DNA from: Aplectana chamaeleonis
Taxonomy: Eukaryota; Nematoda; Chromadorea; Rhabditida; Cosmocercidae
Reading direction: 5' to 3'
Assembly: GCA_029168955.1 (NCBI GenBank)
Contig: JAPDOI010001070.1
Span: 124,001-188,000, forward strand
DNA length: 64,000 nucleotides
Position numbers and translations under genes: made by a program. A model generated the notes under the pieces. That model did not search any database. It was not told the DNA's origin and saw only the letters and a program-made list of their open reading frames with translations. Positions 11,113-20,850 of the stretch are shown here, in pieces (within the stretch, counting starts at the first letter, position 1; the number at the start of each line of letters is the position of its first letter).

Positions 11113-12279
11113 AAATATAAGGCTGTATCTCCATTAGGGTCTAGCGGCTGCTGTCCTTCGGTACAACAAAGGGAGAGGTAAAAATTCAAAATCAAATGAG
11201 AATTTTTTTTTGGGGGGGGGGGGAGGGGGGAGGGCGTTAAGAGTTTCAGTCTGAAATGAAACTCACTCCCCAGGGCTCTTCAGTAGTGTAAAGAGGGTAG
11301 TGGTGTTCACACGAAAATTGGAAAAATAAGGTGGAAGCTGCGAAAAAAAATTTTTCCGTAAATTTTTAGTTTCTTAATCGTAGAAAAAACTGCTAGAGGG
11401 GGAACGTACAACTTTTTTATACTTCCCACAATGACACGTGACATCGTCGAGGTTCGGAACACCGGTCTGCGTGAACATGATCTCCTTGGTCGCAGTAACG
11501 TTGATGCCCTTTGTCCCGATCAGGCTCCGTCCATACGTGACGAGAGCGTGCAATCACGCAGAATTGATGTTCATCGTGGGCACACGATTCGCTAGTCGCT
11601 CACAGACGCTCCTTCTAGCGCGCCCTCGCACGCTCGCTCTAGTGTGCTTGCGCCAGCACCACGAAGCAAACAGCAAGTTTCAAGCTTACTGCTCCATCAC
11701 TAAAGCAGGTGGCATTAAACATGGTCAGGTGGCAACAACATTGATTTCCAAAATACCACCACGAAAGTCGAATACCGTGGGAAATTATTAGCCGTTGCGC
11801 CGACTCGAGTGATTGATCACCAAATGTTGTCAATCGAATCAACACAAGGCAGGGGGTGTTTGCCTGTGTCAATTTGCGGGCACCGGCTGCTCCGGCGTTA
11901 GAAAGCGTCGAGAGGCGCACAACAGCGGCAACGCCTGCTCTCGCCACGTATGGACGCTGCCTCAGACAGAGGAGATAGTATTGGCGCGTGCGCAATTTTG
12001 ACCGTTGGCCCCGTCCAGTTGCATTATAACTCATAATTATTTAAATTCGAGTTACTCGCCGTCATACATTCGTAAGCGCTCGCGAAGCCGCCACGGTATT
12101 GCCGCTACGGATCCGCTTCAGTGCCGCTTCGGTAGGAGCCCAAGCGGCGTTATCATGGCGCTCTCGCGACGATTTCTACCAGAGTATGAGCCGAATACTC
12201 AGGAATGAAACACTGTGGCATTCATTTAGATAATAGATTATTTCTGAAATTGTTTTATGATGATCCCTCCTAATTGCAG
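11113..12279. other. Interval with G-tract and an ambiguous conserved-looking segment
   Basis: 11208-11232 is a T8-G13 tract, a possible quadruplex former. 11411-11590 is GC-richer and stays open in several frames: plus from ATG 11430 (54 codons), and minus with a readable stretch containing GINVTATKEIMFTQTG and a CHCGK tail followed by a GTATAA donor. No acceptor supports the minus reading, so I do not call a gene. The rest shows nothing recognisable. Confidence 0.35.
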
Positions 12280-13848
12280 TTCCGAGGAACGGAATCAGAT
12301 GTAGCCATTCTGACCGGGTCCGTTGTTCAACTGAAGCTCTCTTGTACGGGTTTTGCCCCAGACGAACACTGTCTGTCATTCCGTGTGGCTGGCGTCTCTG
12401 GTTAGTTTATTCGCCTAAGATTTTCTCACAGTATGATCCTACGGTTTCTTTCAGGCGCCAACCCCTATCTTTTGCCGTCGACCAGTTCAAGGGCGGAGCT
12501 GCTGTTCATCCTTGTTCTCGCCTTCCTGCTTGCCCTCTCCATCGCTGGCTCATTCGTGATCTGGCATCTATGCTGGCGAATCAAAAAACGACAGTTGATA
12601 TCTGATATCCAAATGCAGTTCCTGTACCACCTACAACAGCAGCAGGAAGCACAAAAGGTCTGTCTATCCAGTGTTCCCAGTCTCAGAGGGCATTTGTGAT
12701 ATGATGAAATTTAAGGCTGCCACAATGCAGTCAGATGCCAGCGAAATGGGGCCATGCGAGTTCAAAGCGCTCATGCAACAGATTCCAAAGCGACGATTGT
12801 ATTTCAGCGCTGGTAAGGAGTTAAGCGAGCAGTCATTTGAAAGGGCCAGCACCTACCACCAAAGATTTTCATCGTGTCATTAATTAAAGCATTGCTCCTT
12901 CTATGGCTTGCCCGTATGTCTCGGTTGCTTTCCGTTGCTGTTTACAATCTCATACAATTATGTATTGTTACAGAATACCTGGATGACGCGTTGATGTCGA
13001 ATCCACCGCCGATGGCCGAGCAGTTTCTGACCGATTTACGACGAGTGATTGAAGTTGCTAGGGAGCGCATCAGGATGCGGCGGTTCGTCCCCATGCTCAT
13101 GACTATTCCTGAGGATCATGAAGAGGTGAGAAACAGCAAATTGAGCACATCAGTCTCACCACTGATGCTGCCCCACTTGATTTCAGAACCGATACTCGAT
13201 GACCATGGAGGAGAAGAAGGAGCAAACAGAGCCGAGCAGTCAGCAGGAGTCTCCGAAGAGTGACAAACCGGTGGACAGTGGCCGAGAATCGGGCTCAGAT
13301 TCGGATGACACGAGTAGAGATGATGAAGAGGAACAGCAGGAAGAGACGAAACAGTCACCATGGAGGGAAGAAACCAATGCGGAACGGATCAGCAGTGTTC
13401 GCGGCATCGTTAGCGGTAGGTGGTCTTCCTCAATTACCTATTATAAACGTGTAATTCAACTTTGTTTAAGGGTTCGAATCACGCTCCTCATCTCGGCCAA
13501 CGCAACTACCTCCAACCCAGCCCCCGAAGCCCTCAAGAATTCCTCCACGTATTCCCGCTAAGCCGCGACTACCTACCTCACAGATTCCAACTCTGCTTGG
13601 GAAGCCAGTCCAAGACCATTGCAGAAGTCGCTCGCTCTAGCTCGAACGCCTTCACTGCCCAAGACCGCCCCACCAAGGATTCCATCTGACAGAAGGTTAG
13701 GATTTTCATGCTTCCACAATGAAATGTGTGGTCTTGGTCCAGCTTGGTAGCACCGTCTTTGTTGTGCTGAAGCTCAATTCTTCACGCTACTTCCAGTGTC
13801 GTTGTGCAATTTAACGTGGATTCCACCACAATTAACGAGCCAGAGTAA
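12280..13848 (+). CDS. Single-pass transmembrane protein, C-terminal exons
   Basis: Exons 12280-12400, 12455-12657, 12716-12812, 12974-13125, 13187-13415 and 13471-13695 join with consistent phase (1,0,1,0,1) through introns of 54, 58, 161, 61 and 55 bp, all GT-AG. Exon 1 gives a short, probably extracellular piece with two Cys (LSCTGFAPDEHCLSF). Exon 2 has a roughly 21-residue hydrophobic helix ending SIAGSFVIW, then HLCWRIKKRQ, a stop-transfer signal, and a Gln-rich coil. Exons 3-4 give a conserved-looking helical tail (MAEQFLTDLRRVIEVARERI). Exon 5 is acidic and Ser-rich (SGSDSDDTSRDDEEEQQEE). Exon 6 is proline-rich with SH3-ligand-like PPTQPPKPSRIPPRIP. Near 13605-13612 the coding frame shifts, so the end is uncertain; a last exon 13797-13848 (stop TAA) fits one frame, and 13995-14052 fits the other. 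The N-terminal exons are missing or lie upstream. Family not recognised; a receptor-like or adhesion role is inference. Confidence 0.7.
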
Positions 13849-15105
13849 TGCACTCTTGCGATTTTTCGTTCATTCGTTGAGCATTAATTTTGGTCAGAAA
13901 TCCGTGTTAACCCTTTAATGCATTAAGACGTTTACGTTTTAACGCAACCACAATTGGTTTCAAAATTAGTAGCTTCCTTTCTCTTCATCCTCAGCGCTAT
14001 CGGTGACCACTGGAGACGAGGAGGGAGATCAGCCATCCAATTCGATTGCTTGATCTTCCTCCTAGAGCGAGGAACTGCGTGAGAGGGGACCTCGCTTAAA
14101 GTAGCACAGACTTATACCTTTCGTGCAGCGTGAGCTATTTTAGTCACAAGTTTCGAATCATGTTGCCAGTAGGTATGAAGGTCGTGTTGAAATCAACCCC
14201 ACTTTTGCGCGAGGTCGAATCTGAGCTGTTTGATTGTTCTGAGAGTATATTCAAACTTATTTCCACTACATTTTAGGCCTTGTAGTGTGAATCAAGTTGA
14301 CTTCATTGCGTATATGCAGATGAGGCTTGAATTGAAGTCCGGATCAGGCGCTGAACCACTTTCCAGAGACTTAATGGGTTCAATCACCAAATAGTCCCCT
14401 CCCACCATAGTGTCATTTACGAGAATATCATGGAGGACGTGTTAGCCGAACGAAACCCGCTATAGCGCCAATGAGTCTTAGTGGTTTCGCTTTACTGCCT
14501 TAAAAAGTTTATTTTCCAACTCATTATGGTCGTACAAGTAAGTCGACACGCACAGACACGAAGGGCGAAGAGAGTTATGGCGTGGTGATGAATTTCAGAA
14601 TGAATATCTTCACGTCCCCGAATTCGGAAAACCGTGCCATACTTTCCACGTTTTTATGTGCATAGATTTCTCCAGAAAAGGAAAATCTTGTTATCAAATA
14701 ATGAATAAATATGATTCTATCCTTAGGAGCGAAATGTATTTCTTTTACGTAGCTGTTTCAGAATTCGCAAAGGCTATGCCGTTTTTCCTGCCGATCCTAT
14801 GTTGAATAAGTCACTCCCACGACGAAAGAGAGCTATTCCACGACCGGTCACGGATACAACACCGGCTAGCTGAATAGGGTAGCATCACATAGAAGAGCCG
14901 CAAGATCCTTCTTTGTCGGAGACTCAGGCTGCTTCTCACCCCCTCCCACTGTGATCTCTGTTGTTGTTTAGCGATTTTTCATGTTTTCGCTGTTGTTTTC
15001 CAAAGAACACAAACGGGTTTCTCATTATCACTTATCGAGCATTTTCCGATTCAATAAATCATTTAACACTTTTTATTGGCCACAAATGTGTGTGTGTGTT
15101 CATCG
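13849..15105. other. Intergenic, with a GTTAA-word remnant
   Basis: 13867-13950 holds a diverged GTTAACNNGTTAA-type word array like those ending element D (28448-31054), without recognisable termini. The rest shows no exon or repeat. 15071-15076 carries the reverse complement of AATAAA serving the minus-strand gene that ends at 15106. Confidence 0.4.
15071..15076 (-). terminator. Poly(A) signal AATAAA
   Basis: Minus-strand AATAAA about 30 bases after the TAA stop at 15106-15108, the expected place for a short nematode 3' UTR. It supports the minus-strand gene model 15106-17140. Confidence 0.65.
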
Positions 15106-17140
15106 TTATACCTTCAATGCTTCTTTTTCGCCTCCATCCTGGTCGTCTTTGAGAAGAATGCCGGTTAACTCTTCGAGAATTTCTTCGGCTTTCGGCGTCA
15201 TTGTTGGATGAAAAACTGGCTTTCCATCTGAATGAATTCATTGATGCGATCATCAAAAATAGCAGGAGACACTCTTAGGAAGAAACAGTTCTTCAAAGAA
15301 TAGTCATAGAGGGGCATGAAGTGCTGCTATAACCTCTACGATCAAGATCTCGGGAGACCGAACTGTACCTACAGTTCACCTCCGCACTGCCGTTTAGTCC
15401 GCAAAGTGCTCGCCGATTGCGAAAGCGTGCTGAGGCGCGGTTGCGGGTGTTCTCAGACAGAGGTGTGGGATCAACCGGGCGGTGTCTGCCTTTGGTGCCC
15501 GGGTGAACTCACAGCCCGGATGATATCACGTCCCTGTCTGAGAATACCTGCAACCGCGCCGCAGCACGCTTTCGCAATCAGCGTGCACTTTGCGGACTGA
15601 ACGGCAGTGCGGAGGTGAACTGTAGCTAGGCTCTGCGAAGAGAAAAGGGGTACCCGCGATGCAATTTTCAGTGTGTTTGGAAAAAATGCTCCAGCTTTGG
15701 CCCAAAACTTTTCGAGTGGTTGTTTTAGGTGTTGATTACAAATCTGAGGCCCATTCGTAGATTTCTCAGCGATTTCGGCTGATTTGATCCATAGCCACCC
15801 ACTAGAAGAACTTTTGGCGATTACCAGAAGTGCTATGATAAAATTTCACTAAAACTCCACCATAAGGGTTAGTTGGACGGCTCAACACAAATCAGTGGTC
15901 CGTTTATCGATTTTTCCTTAATTACGGTATGTTACGGTGGGTATACGTTAGATTGTTCAACGTCTCAGATTTCGCTCAAAATTCGAGGGTTATTTGAGAC
16001 GCCGATAACGAAATTAAGGTTTACTGGCCAATTTTCAATTTACTAAGGCAAATTACTCCAGTCAAAAGATTCATAGCTACCGTAACCGACAGCAACCCTC
16101 AGACTAGGGACAAACTCATATTATACTCGTGTTCAGCGCTCTAGACAATCCCCAGACGCCTGAAAGCAGTGTTCACGATAAATTTCGCTTTTGAGCATGC
16201 AGTGCGTAACACTGCCAGATGCTGGAAGGGGATATGGTCAAAGAAAGCATCGAAAACGCGCCAGGAATCGATGAAAAACGACAGCGAAGTGGAGAGTTCG
16301 TGAGGCCAGTACGCCTGCTCTTAGCCAGTCCCGCCCCCTTCTGACGGGCTTGTGGCGCGTCGGACGTCTCGATGGCAAATCCCCAAGAAACTCCGCCACG
16401 TCTAGTCTGATGGATTCGGGCACCTTTTGCCATTAGGCCTAGTGCATACCTCCCGCGACGGGCGACGCGAAATTGTGGCTGCCATACATATCGACCGAAA
16501 ATCAATATGGGTGATATGCACTGCCGCTGTCGCGTGTCGCGGTAGGTATGCACTAGGCCTTAGCGCGCGCCTGCGCAAACAAGCGGGGCCCCCGTAAGCT
16601 CGCCCACGCCCGGAACCTTCAAAACCGCTATTTAAGCTTATTCTAAGCGCTGTTTTTTCACTATTCGATAGCTCACGACCGAACAACCCCACTTTTAAGT
16701 CGAACTCGAACATGACATTCATCGTGAACACTGCCTTTCATCAAATTCCTAACCTTGTACTTCCACAGGTTCCTCAAATACAACACCTATTTTTAATGGT
16801 TTTTCTGGATTGAATGCGGCGAAGCCACGGCGTTAATGGCAAGACAAGAAAGTGAAAGCGAAAAGAGTGTAAGAGTAGTGGACCATTCATTCAAGTGAAC
16901 ATACCGTCTCCGATGACGATCTCCACATCGGCTGAATTGTCGACTGTAATCGTTCTCGGCAACGATTCTAAAGTTGAAACTATTTGTGAGTAAAAATCTG
17001 TCGAAGCACGCATCCGACTCACTTCTCCTGTCTCTGATCGCCTGCACATGAGCTTCAAGATTCGGTGAGCCCATCGGACTGCTCATCTCTCGTTTCACAA
17101 TGTGAGCCGCTCCAACTTGTTCTTCTGTAAAAACTAACAT
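15106..17140 (-). CDS. Complete 117-residue small protein, four exons
   Basis: Exons (minus) 17023-17140, 16905-16967, 16754-16804 and 15106-15227. Every intron is phase 1, with donors GTGAGT, GTATGT and GTTAGG and acceptors TTTAG, CCAG and TTCAG. The start is ATG at 17140; an in-frame TAG lies just upstream. The product starts MLVFTEEQVGAAHIVKREM, has a Ser/Pro turn (SSPMGSPN), then RKSLPRTITVDNSADVEIVI, EKPLKIGVVFEEPVEVQ, and a helical acidic end (PKAEEILEELTGILL ... GGEKEALKV) before TAA. No signal peptide or membrane segment, so a soluble cytosolic or nuclear protein is likely. AATAAA follows at 15071. Intron 3 (1.5 kb) is swollen by a foldback and a MITE, unlike the short introns 1 and 2. 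Family not recognised; the alternating conserved-looking blocks argue that it is functional. Confidence 0.75.
15362..15632. mobile_element. 270-bp foldback MITE, copy 1 (in intron 3 of the 117-aa gene)
   Basis: Two roughly 110-bp arms pair almost perfectly: the left begins ACAGTTCACCTCCGCACTGCC and the right is its inverse. Internal arm marks are GCAACCGCGCCGCAGCACG and CTGTCTGAGA. A second copy sits at 36228-36472. Non-coding; open frames of over 90 codons here come from GC-rich arms. Confidence 0.8.
16161..16740. mobile_element. MITE with AAAGCAGTGTTCACGAT termini, decayed flanks
   Basis: Left end TGAAAGCAGTGTTCACGAT, right end ATCGTGAACACTGCCTTTCA, so about 18-bp inverted termini. Flanks are TGAA/TTCA rather than TTAA. 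Similar ends occur at 26565, 31989 and 37710. It carries a younger MITE (16436-16559) and sits in intron 3 of the 117-aa gene. Confidence 0.65.
16436..16559. mobile_element. 124-bp Tourist-like MITE, TTA duplication
   Basis: Termini GGCCTAGTGCATACCT and its inverse, about 28 bp paired, flanked by TTA at 16433-16435 and 16560-16562. A short internal inverted repeat (TCGACCGAAAATC) completes the hairpin. It is nested in the MITE 16161-16740. A degenerate relative lies at about 42465-42590. The TTA duplication and GGCC start suit the PIF/Harbinger-Tourist group. Confidence 0.8.
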
Positions 17141-17149
17141 ATTGCTTCT

Positions 17150-17180
17150 CACCTATATCGATGAAAAATCGATATAATTG
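17150..17180 (-). promoter_or_regulatory. Palindrome TATATCGAT...ATCGATATA upstream of the 117-aa gene
   Basis: Two inverted TATCGATA-like boxes separated by GAAAA lie 15-40 bases before the ATG at 17140. The position fits a promoter element or a 5' leader hairpin. This rests on location only. Confidence 0.25.
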
Positions 17181-17942
17181 ATTTGCGCTGTCGCTGTATC
17201 GCTCCTTTAGAAGTGTGCTAATACGGCCTGAAAGGCAGCATATCCTCTATTTCGCAACCAAATTTACACTGCTCCTTTGCGTGCTTGTGTGGAGTGGGAG
17301 GAGAACAGCAAGAAAGCGTCGGAAAAGGAGACGCAGCTTGCGCGCGCATACGCACGCGATCGATGAAAATAATTTTCACCCTAGGACAGAGAATATACGT
17401 CGACTCTATGACACAAATCGAAAGTTCAGAGCTGGAATTGGGGAAAACCGAGTAAAATTCGATGCAGTTAGAGAAGTCACGTTTGTTTTTGTATTGAAAT
17501 AAATGTGGACGAGTTACACCTTAGCGTGAGCGCTCGGTTAAAATCACGAAGCTAGCGACAAAATGGTCGGGATAGTCAACCAATAGACTCTCACAGCCTG
17601 TTTAAGAGCGTATTTATGGAACTTCGCATTTTCGCGAATCCAGCTTGCATGCCGCGCCATCGATCGATACGGACAAGACCCAATGGGTGTGGTGGCAAGC
17701 CAGCGTGCTGCGGGCGGTCTTGCTGTAGGGCGACTACGCACAGAGAGGACGAAACGTGGTTGAAAGCATCCAAAACTGAGCCAAAGTGGCGGTACTCGAG
17801 CCACCAGTTTGGATTAGTTTGTGATGAGGGGCAGGAACTGCAAAAAGAATAGGGCGGAGACGACAAGTTTTGATGGGTAAATATGTTACGAATGCAGTAC
17901 TTTTCACTTGTTTCCGAAGCTTGCAACGGCATGAGCGGTAAG
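17181..17942. other. Gene-free interval
   Basis: A 95-codon plus frame at 17215 and minus frames at 17544-17932 are open but lack an ATG context, splice sites or conserved-looking composition. I see nothing firm here. Confidence 0.35.
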
Positions 17943-18790
17943 CCCTAGTTTTGACTGCAGGTGGTCGCTGCGGCCATGCGAGGGAAAACTGTTTTCTCAT
18001 CGCGCATAATGGAAAGCCGCTCCAATTGTGATCGTTTCGTGGCAAACGTCCTACATCGCTGAGTTGCGGCGACGAAATCCTATTTTTTACTGCATCGCTG
18101 CTTGAAAAGCGAATCTCAATGGTCGCTGATCATCGCTCCATCGCTGCCATTAGGCGCTATTCATACTACTCAACGCCAGCGCGGCACGCGCGTGCCGCGC
18201 TGGCGTGGCGTTTGTGTATGAATACTTTCCACGCGCGTGACGCGCGTGCCGCGCTTGCGGAGGCTATGAATACTCCAGCGGCGACGCCACGGCGGAGCGG
18301 TGAAGCTGGAATGAATGAGACGATCGATAAATAATATCAGTGGATGAAAACGCCAAGGCATTCCGGGTGGCAGTATGAATACTGCAGCGGCGACGCCATG
18401 GCGGAGCGGGCGGAGCGTGACGCACGTGCCGCGCGGGTGGGGCGTCAAGCCATTCATACAAAAACGCCACGCCAGCGCGGCACGCGCGTGCCGCGCTGGC
18501 GTTGAGTAGGATGAATAGCGCCTTATGGCAGCTATGGAGCGATTGCCAGCTAATGACACGTTTCGTCTAGTGAACGTTGACAATTTCACATGACAATATC
18601 AGTGTTTACGAGTCGAAACGTGTTATTGATAACTACCAGCCATTAATTTCACTGATTGATTGAATTTGTTCGATCATCCGTGAGGCTATGCACTATGAAC
18701 AGAATCGCTGCCGCTGCTACATCGCTGCAGCCGCGGGTGTGAAATCGCTGCGATGAAAAACAGCAGCGATGCAGTCAAAACTAGGCTTTA
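17943..18790. mobile_element. Composite foldback MITE with GCCTAGTTTTGACTGC termini
   Basis: The outer inverted termini are AAGCCCTAGTTTTGACTGC (left) and GCAGTCAAAACTAGGCTTTA (right), flanked by TA. The interior 18130-18545 is a second, GC-rich palindrome: CTCCATCGCTGCCATTAGGCGC pairs with its inverse, enclosing GGCACGCGCGTGCCGCGC repeats. Words such as ACATCGCTG and GCAGCGATG recur on both arms. Non-coding. Confidence 0.65.
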
Positions 18791-19294
18791 GAGCGAGAGC
18801 ACCCCATTAACGTCGCTGTCTCAATACTTCTTCGAGCGTGTATGCTGCCTTCAACGCCCTAGAGATGCTCGTGGAGGTAGGAGTGCGAGATGGGGTAAGT
18901 ACCTTTGTCGGCTGATTGGCAGGCCGATTTTGTCTCTCCACCCTCTATGATGAAGCGGATAAGCCGTTGTTGGGGCTAACCCGGCCTCGTACGTATTCCG
19001 ACCTCTACCTTTACCAAGCTAGCACATGCGTCCATTTTGTAGTCCAGGGCCGAAAGAGGCTATGATAGTAAACATTTATTCAGAAAATCGTAAGAAATTG
19101 TCATGAATACTTTGGTAGCTTGCCGATAGTCTGAATATTTCTTATAGTTAGTTTTGAGTGATCGGCCAGCGTGTAGTTCTGAAGGCTCACAAATAAGGGA
19201 TTACATTAATAGAGAACAGTGGGCTATCGCCTACGCCAGTCATTTCGCGAAGCGGACGAAAATAGCTTCTTTGGCAAAGCCTTGGCTTGAGGAG
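18791..19294. other. Short interval before the nested hAT block
   Basis: No supported exon. A good-looking donor (GGGGTAAGTACC at 18894) follows an open stretch, but no matching downstream exon is evident. Confidence 0.3.
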
Positions 19295-19373
19295 GTATTT
19301 AGTATACATTGGATCCGACTCACTCATTTTCGGATATCCATCCGAATGAATCGAAATTTTCGTGAATCAAAAT

Positions 19374-19510
19374 TCGATTCACCGTAAAAACGTCAAAATC
19401 CGAGTGATCCAAAATCCGAATCACCGAATAAACGTCAAAATTCGAGTGATCCAAAGTCCGATTCACCGAAAAAGCGTCAAAATCCGAGTGATCCAAAATC
19501 TGAATCACCG
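19374..19510. repeat. 42-bp tandem array, left end of element A
   Basis: Three to four units of 42 bp; each contains CACCGAAAAAACGTCAAAA and TCCGAGTGATCCAAAATC. Similar arrays lie at 21270-21345, 21570-21710, 22500-22580, 26050-26250 and 27715-27790, always near an end of elements A, B or C. Units can be read in one frame (SVNRILDHSDFD-like), but this is a by-product of 42 being divisible by 3. Confidence 0.85.
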
Positions 19511-20238
19511 AAATGTGCTATGAGTCGGATAATAATTCGGATACCGAGTATCCGAAATATGTCATGATTCGGATCGGATAATGAGTGGGATATTCTTAGA
19601 TTCGGCATGCCCTGTTACTCAAAAAAGTATATCTTATGTCATGACTCGACATTTTGTTATATGTACTGTAGCCCTGCAGGTGCGTATTTACACTGCAGAC
19701 ATCCAATTGACGAGCATTGCGAAAATTACGCCGCGTTTTCTGCACACCGTCAGCGCAGATTTTGCTCATTAGGTGTTTGGCATATTTTTGCGACACACGC
19801 TCGCGTTGCGTCTGTCGCGGAACACCCGCCCTTTAAAGGCAGTATTCACAAGGGATAAAGTAATGGAGGAAACTGTGAAAACCTGTTGTTCGAAAACGGC
19901 TGGAGAACTGAGAGGGTTCCTCGGCGACAAATGCGCTAAAATTTAAGTTATTGAGGCCCAAAGAAGCCAATTTGTGCAGAGGTGCACAGCGCCGCCCATA
20001 AAAAAGTGGAATTTGCTGCTGTGCCTGGTCAAAATTCTGCGACGTGCACAGCAACTAATAAATTCATTTACGTGAAAAAAAGTAGTAAAAATTGTGTAAC
20101 ACTTAACCAATGAGTCGTCCTGACAGGTCTACAACTGTTACATAGTCTATGACATTGAACATGTTTCATCGTTCTGCGGGTGAAGGAATGATTGCTTCGG
20201 TAAAAATTAACCGGGCAGATGAGTGAGAGCGGCGCTTG

Positions 20239-20310
20239 GGCTTCGGTGGTGCGGTGCGATAAGGCGCTCCTTCAGAAAGGGAATATGGTGGTTCGATCTC
20301 GCCCGGAGCC
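20239..20310 (+). repeat. tRNA-like segment inside element A
   Basis: GGCTTCGG at the 5' side pairs with CCGGAGCC at the 3' side (one wobble). A T-arm of GGTGG-TTCGATC-TCGCC and a B-box-like GGTTCGATCTC are present; an A-box-like TGGTGCGGTGCG lies near the start. The homologous copy in element C reads the same on the minus strand (25241-25310). The middle is too loose to assign an anticodon. It looks like a tRNA relic or SINE-type head, not a working tRNA gene. Confidence 0.45.
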
Positions 20311-20559
20311 GAGCGTTTTGCGATCAACTCAGCACCTTGTGTGAAGTAATATACGAGTATATAGCCACAATTTTTACACAAAACAAATACAAAGCAGTTA
20401 GTGTTAAAGAAATAATAACAGTAGAGCTCTATAAAGGTCGACTGGACTGTCTGAGAACAATTACTGATCATCAGTTTTGAGCCAGTTGATGACCCCTGAT
20501 ACTACAAAACATCACCAGAGCCGTGCACCAGCGAAAAATAGGCTGATTTCAGATGTCGC

Positions 20560-20850
20560 AGTAAAGAGCGCCAGGCATGCAATCTAACACAAATCGCGGC
20601 GGGATTCGCATCGGAGTAACGGAATCGGTCGTCGTAGGAACAGTTTTCGCATGTGATTAGCAGCGACATGTCGCGGAGGGCTGAAATGCTGCACATTTGC
20701 AGCTTGCGTTATGTCAGCCCTCCGCAACAGACAGACGCGTGATTACTGTTCCTACGACGACCGATGCTGTCGCTCTGATGCGGGTCCCGCCGTGATTTGT
20801 GGGAGATTGCATGCCTGCCGCTCATGACAGCGACAAAGTATGCCATGCCC
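20560..20850. repeat. Palindromic core of the GACAGGCATG family
   Basis: The left arm GCATGCAATCTAACACAAATCG ... GGTCGTCGTAGGAACAG is repeated inverted on the right, with the fold centred near 20700. The same palindrome, in whole or part, lies at 24715-24995, 26590-27060, 54020-54215 and 2090-2265. Non-coding MITE-like module carried by the hAT-like elements. Confidence 0.65.

Noticed and set aside
16793..17152. Single 119-codon minus frame taken as one exon
   Set aside because: It reads through donors and acceptors; the spliced model with phase-1 introns gives a better, complete protein.
18119..18589. Ala/Arg-rich frames on both strands
   Set aside because: Arise from the palindromic GGCACGCGCGTGCC arms of a foldback.
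20239..20310. Functional tRNA gene
   Set aside because: Acceptor and T arms can be drawn, but the D and anticodon arms are poor and the copy in element C differs.
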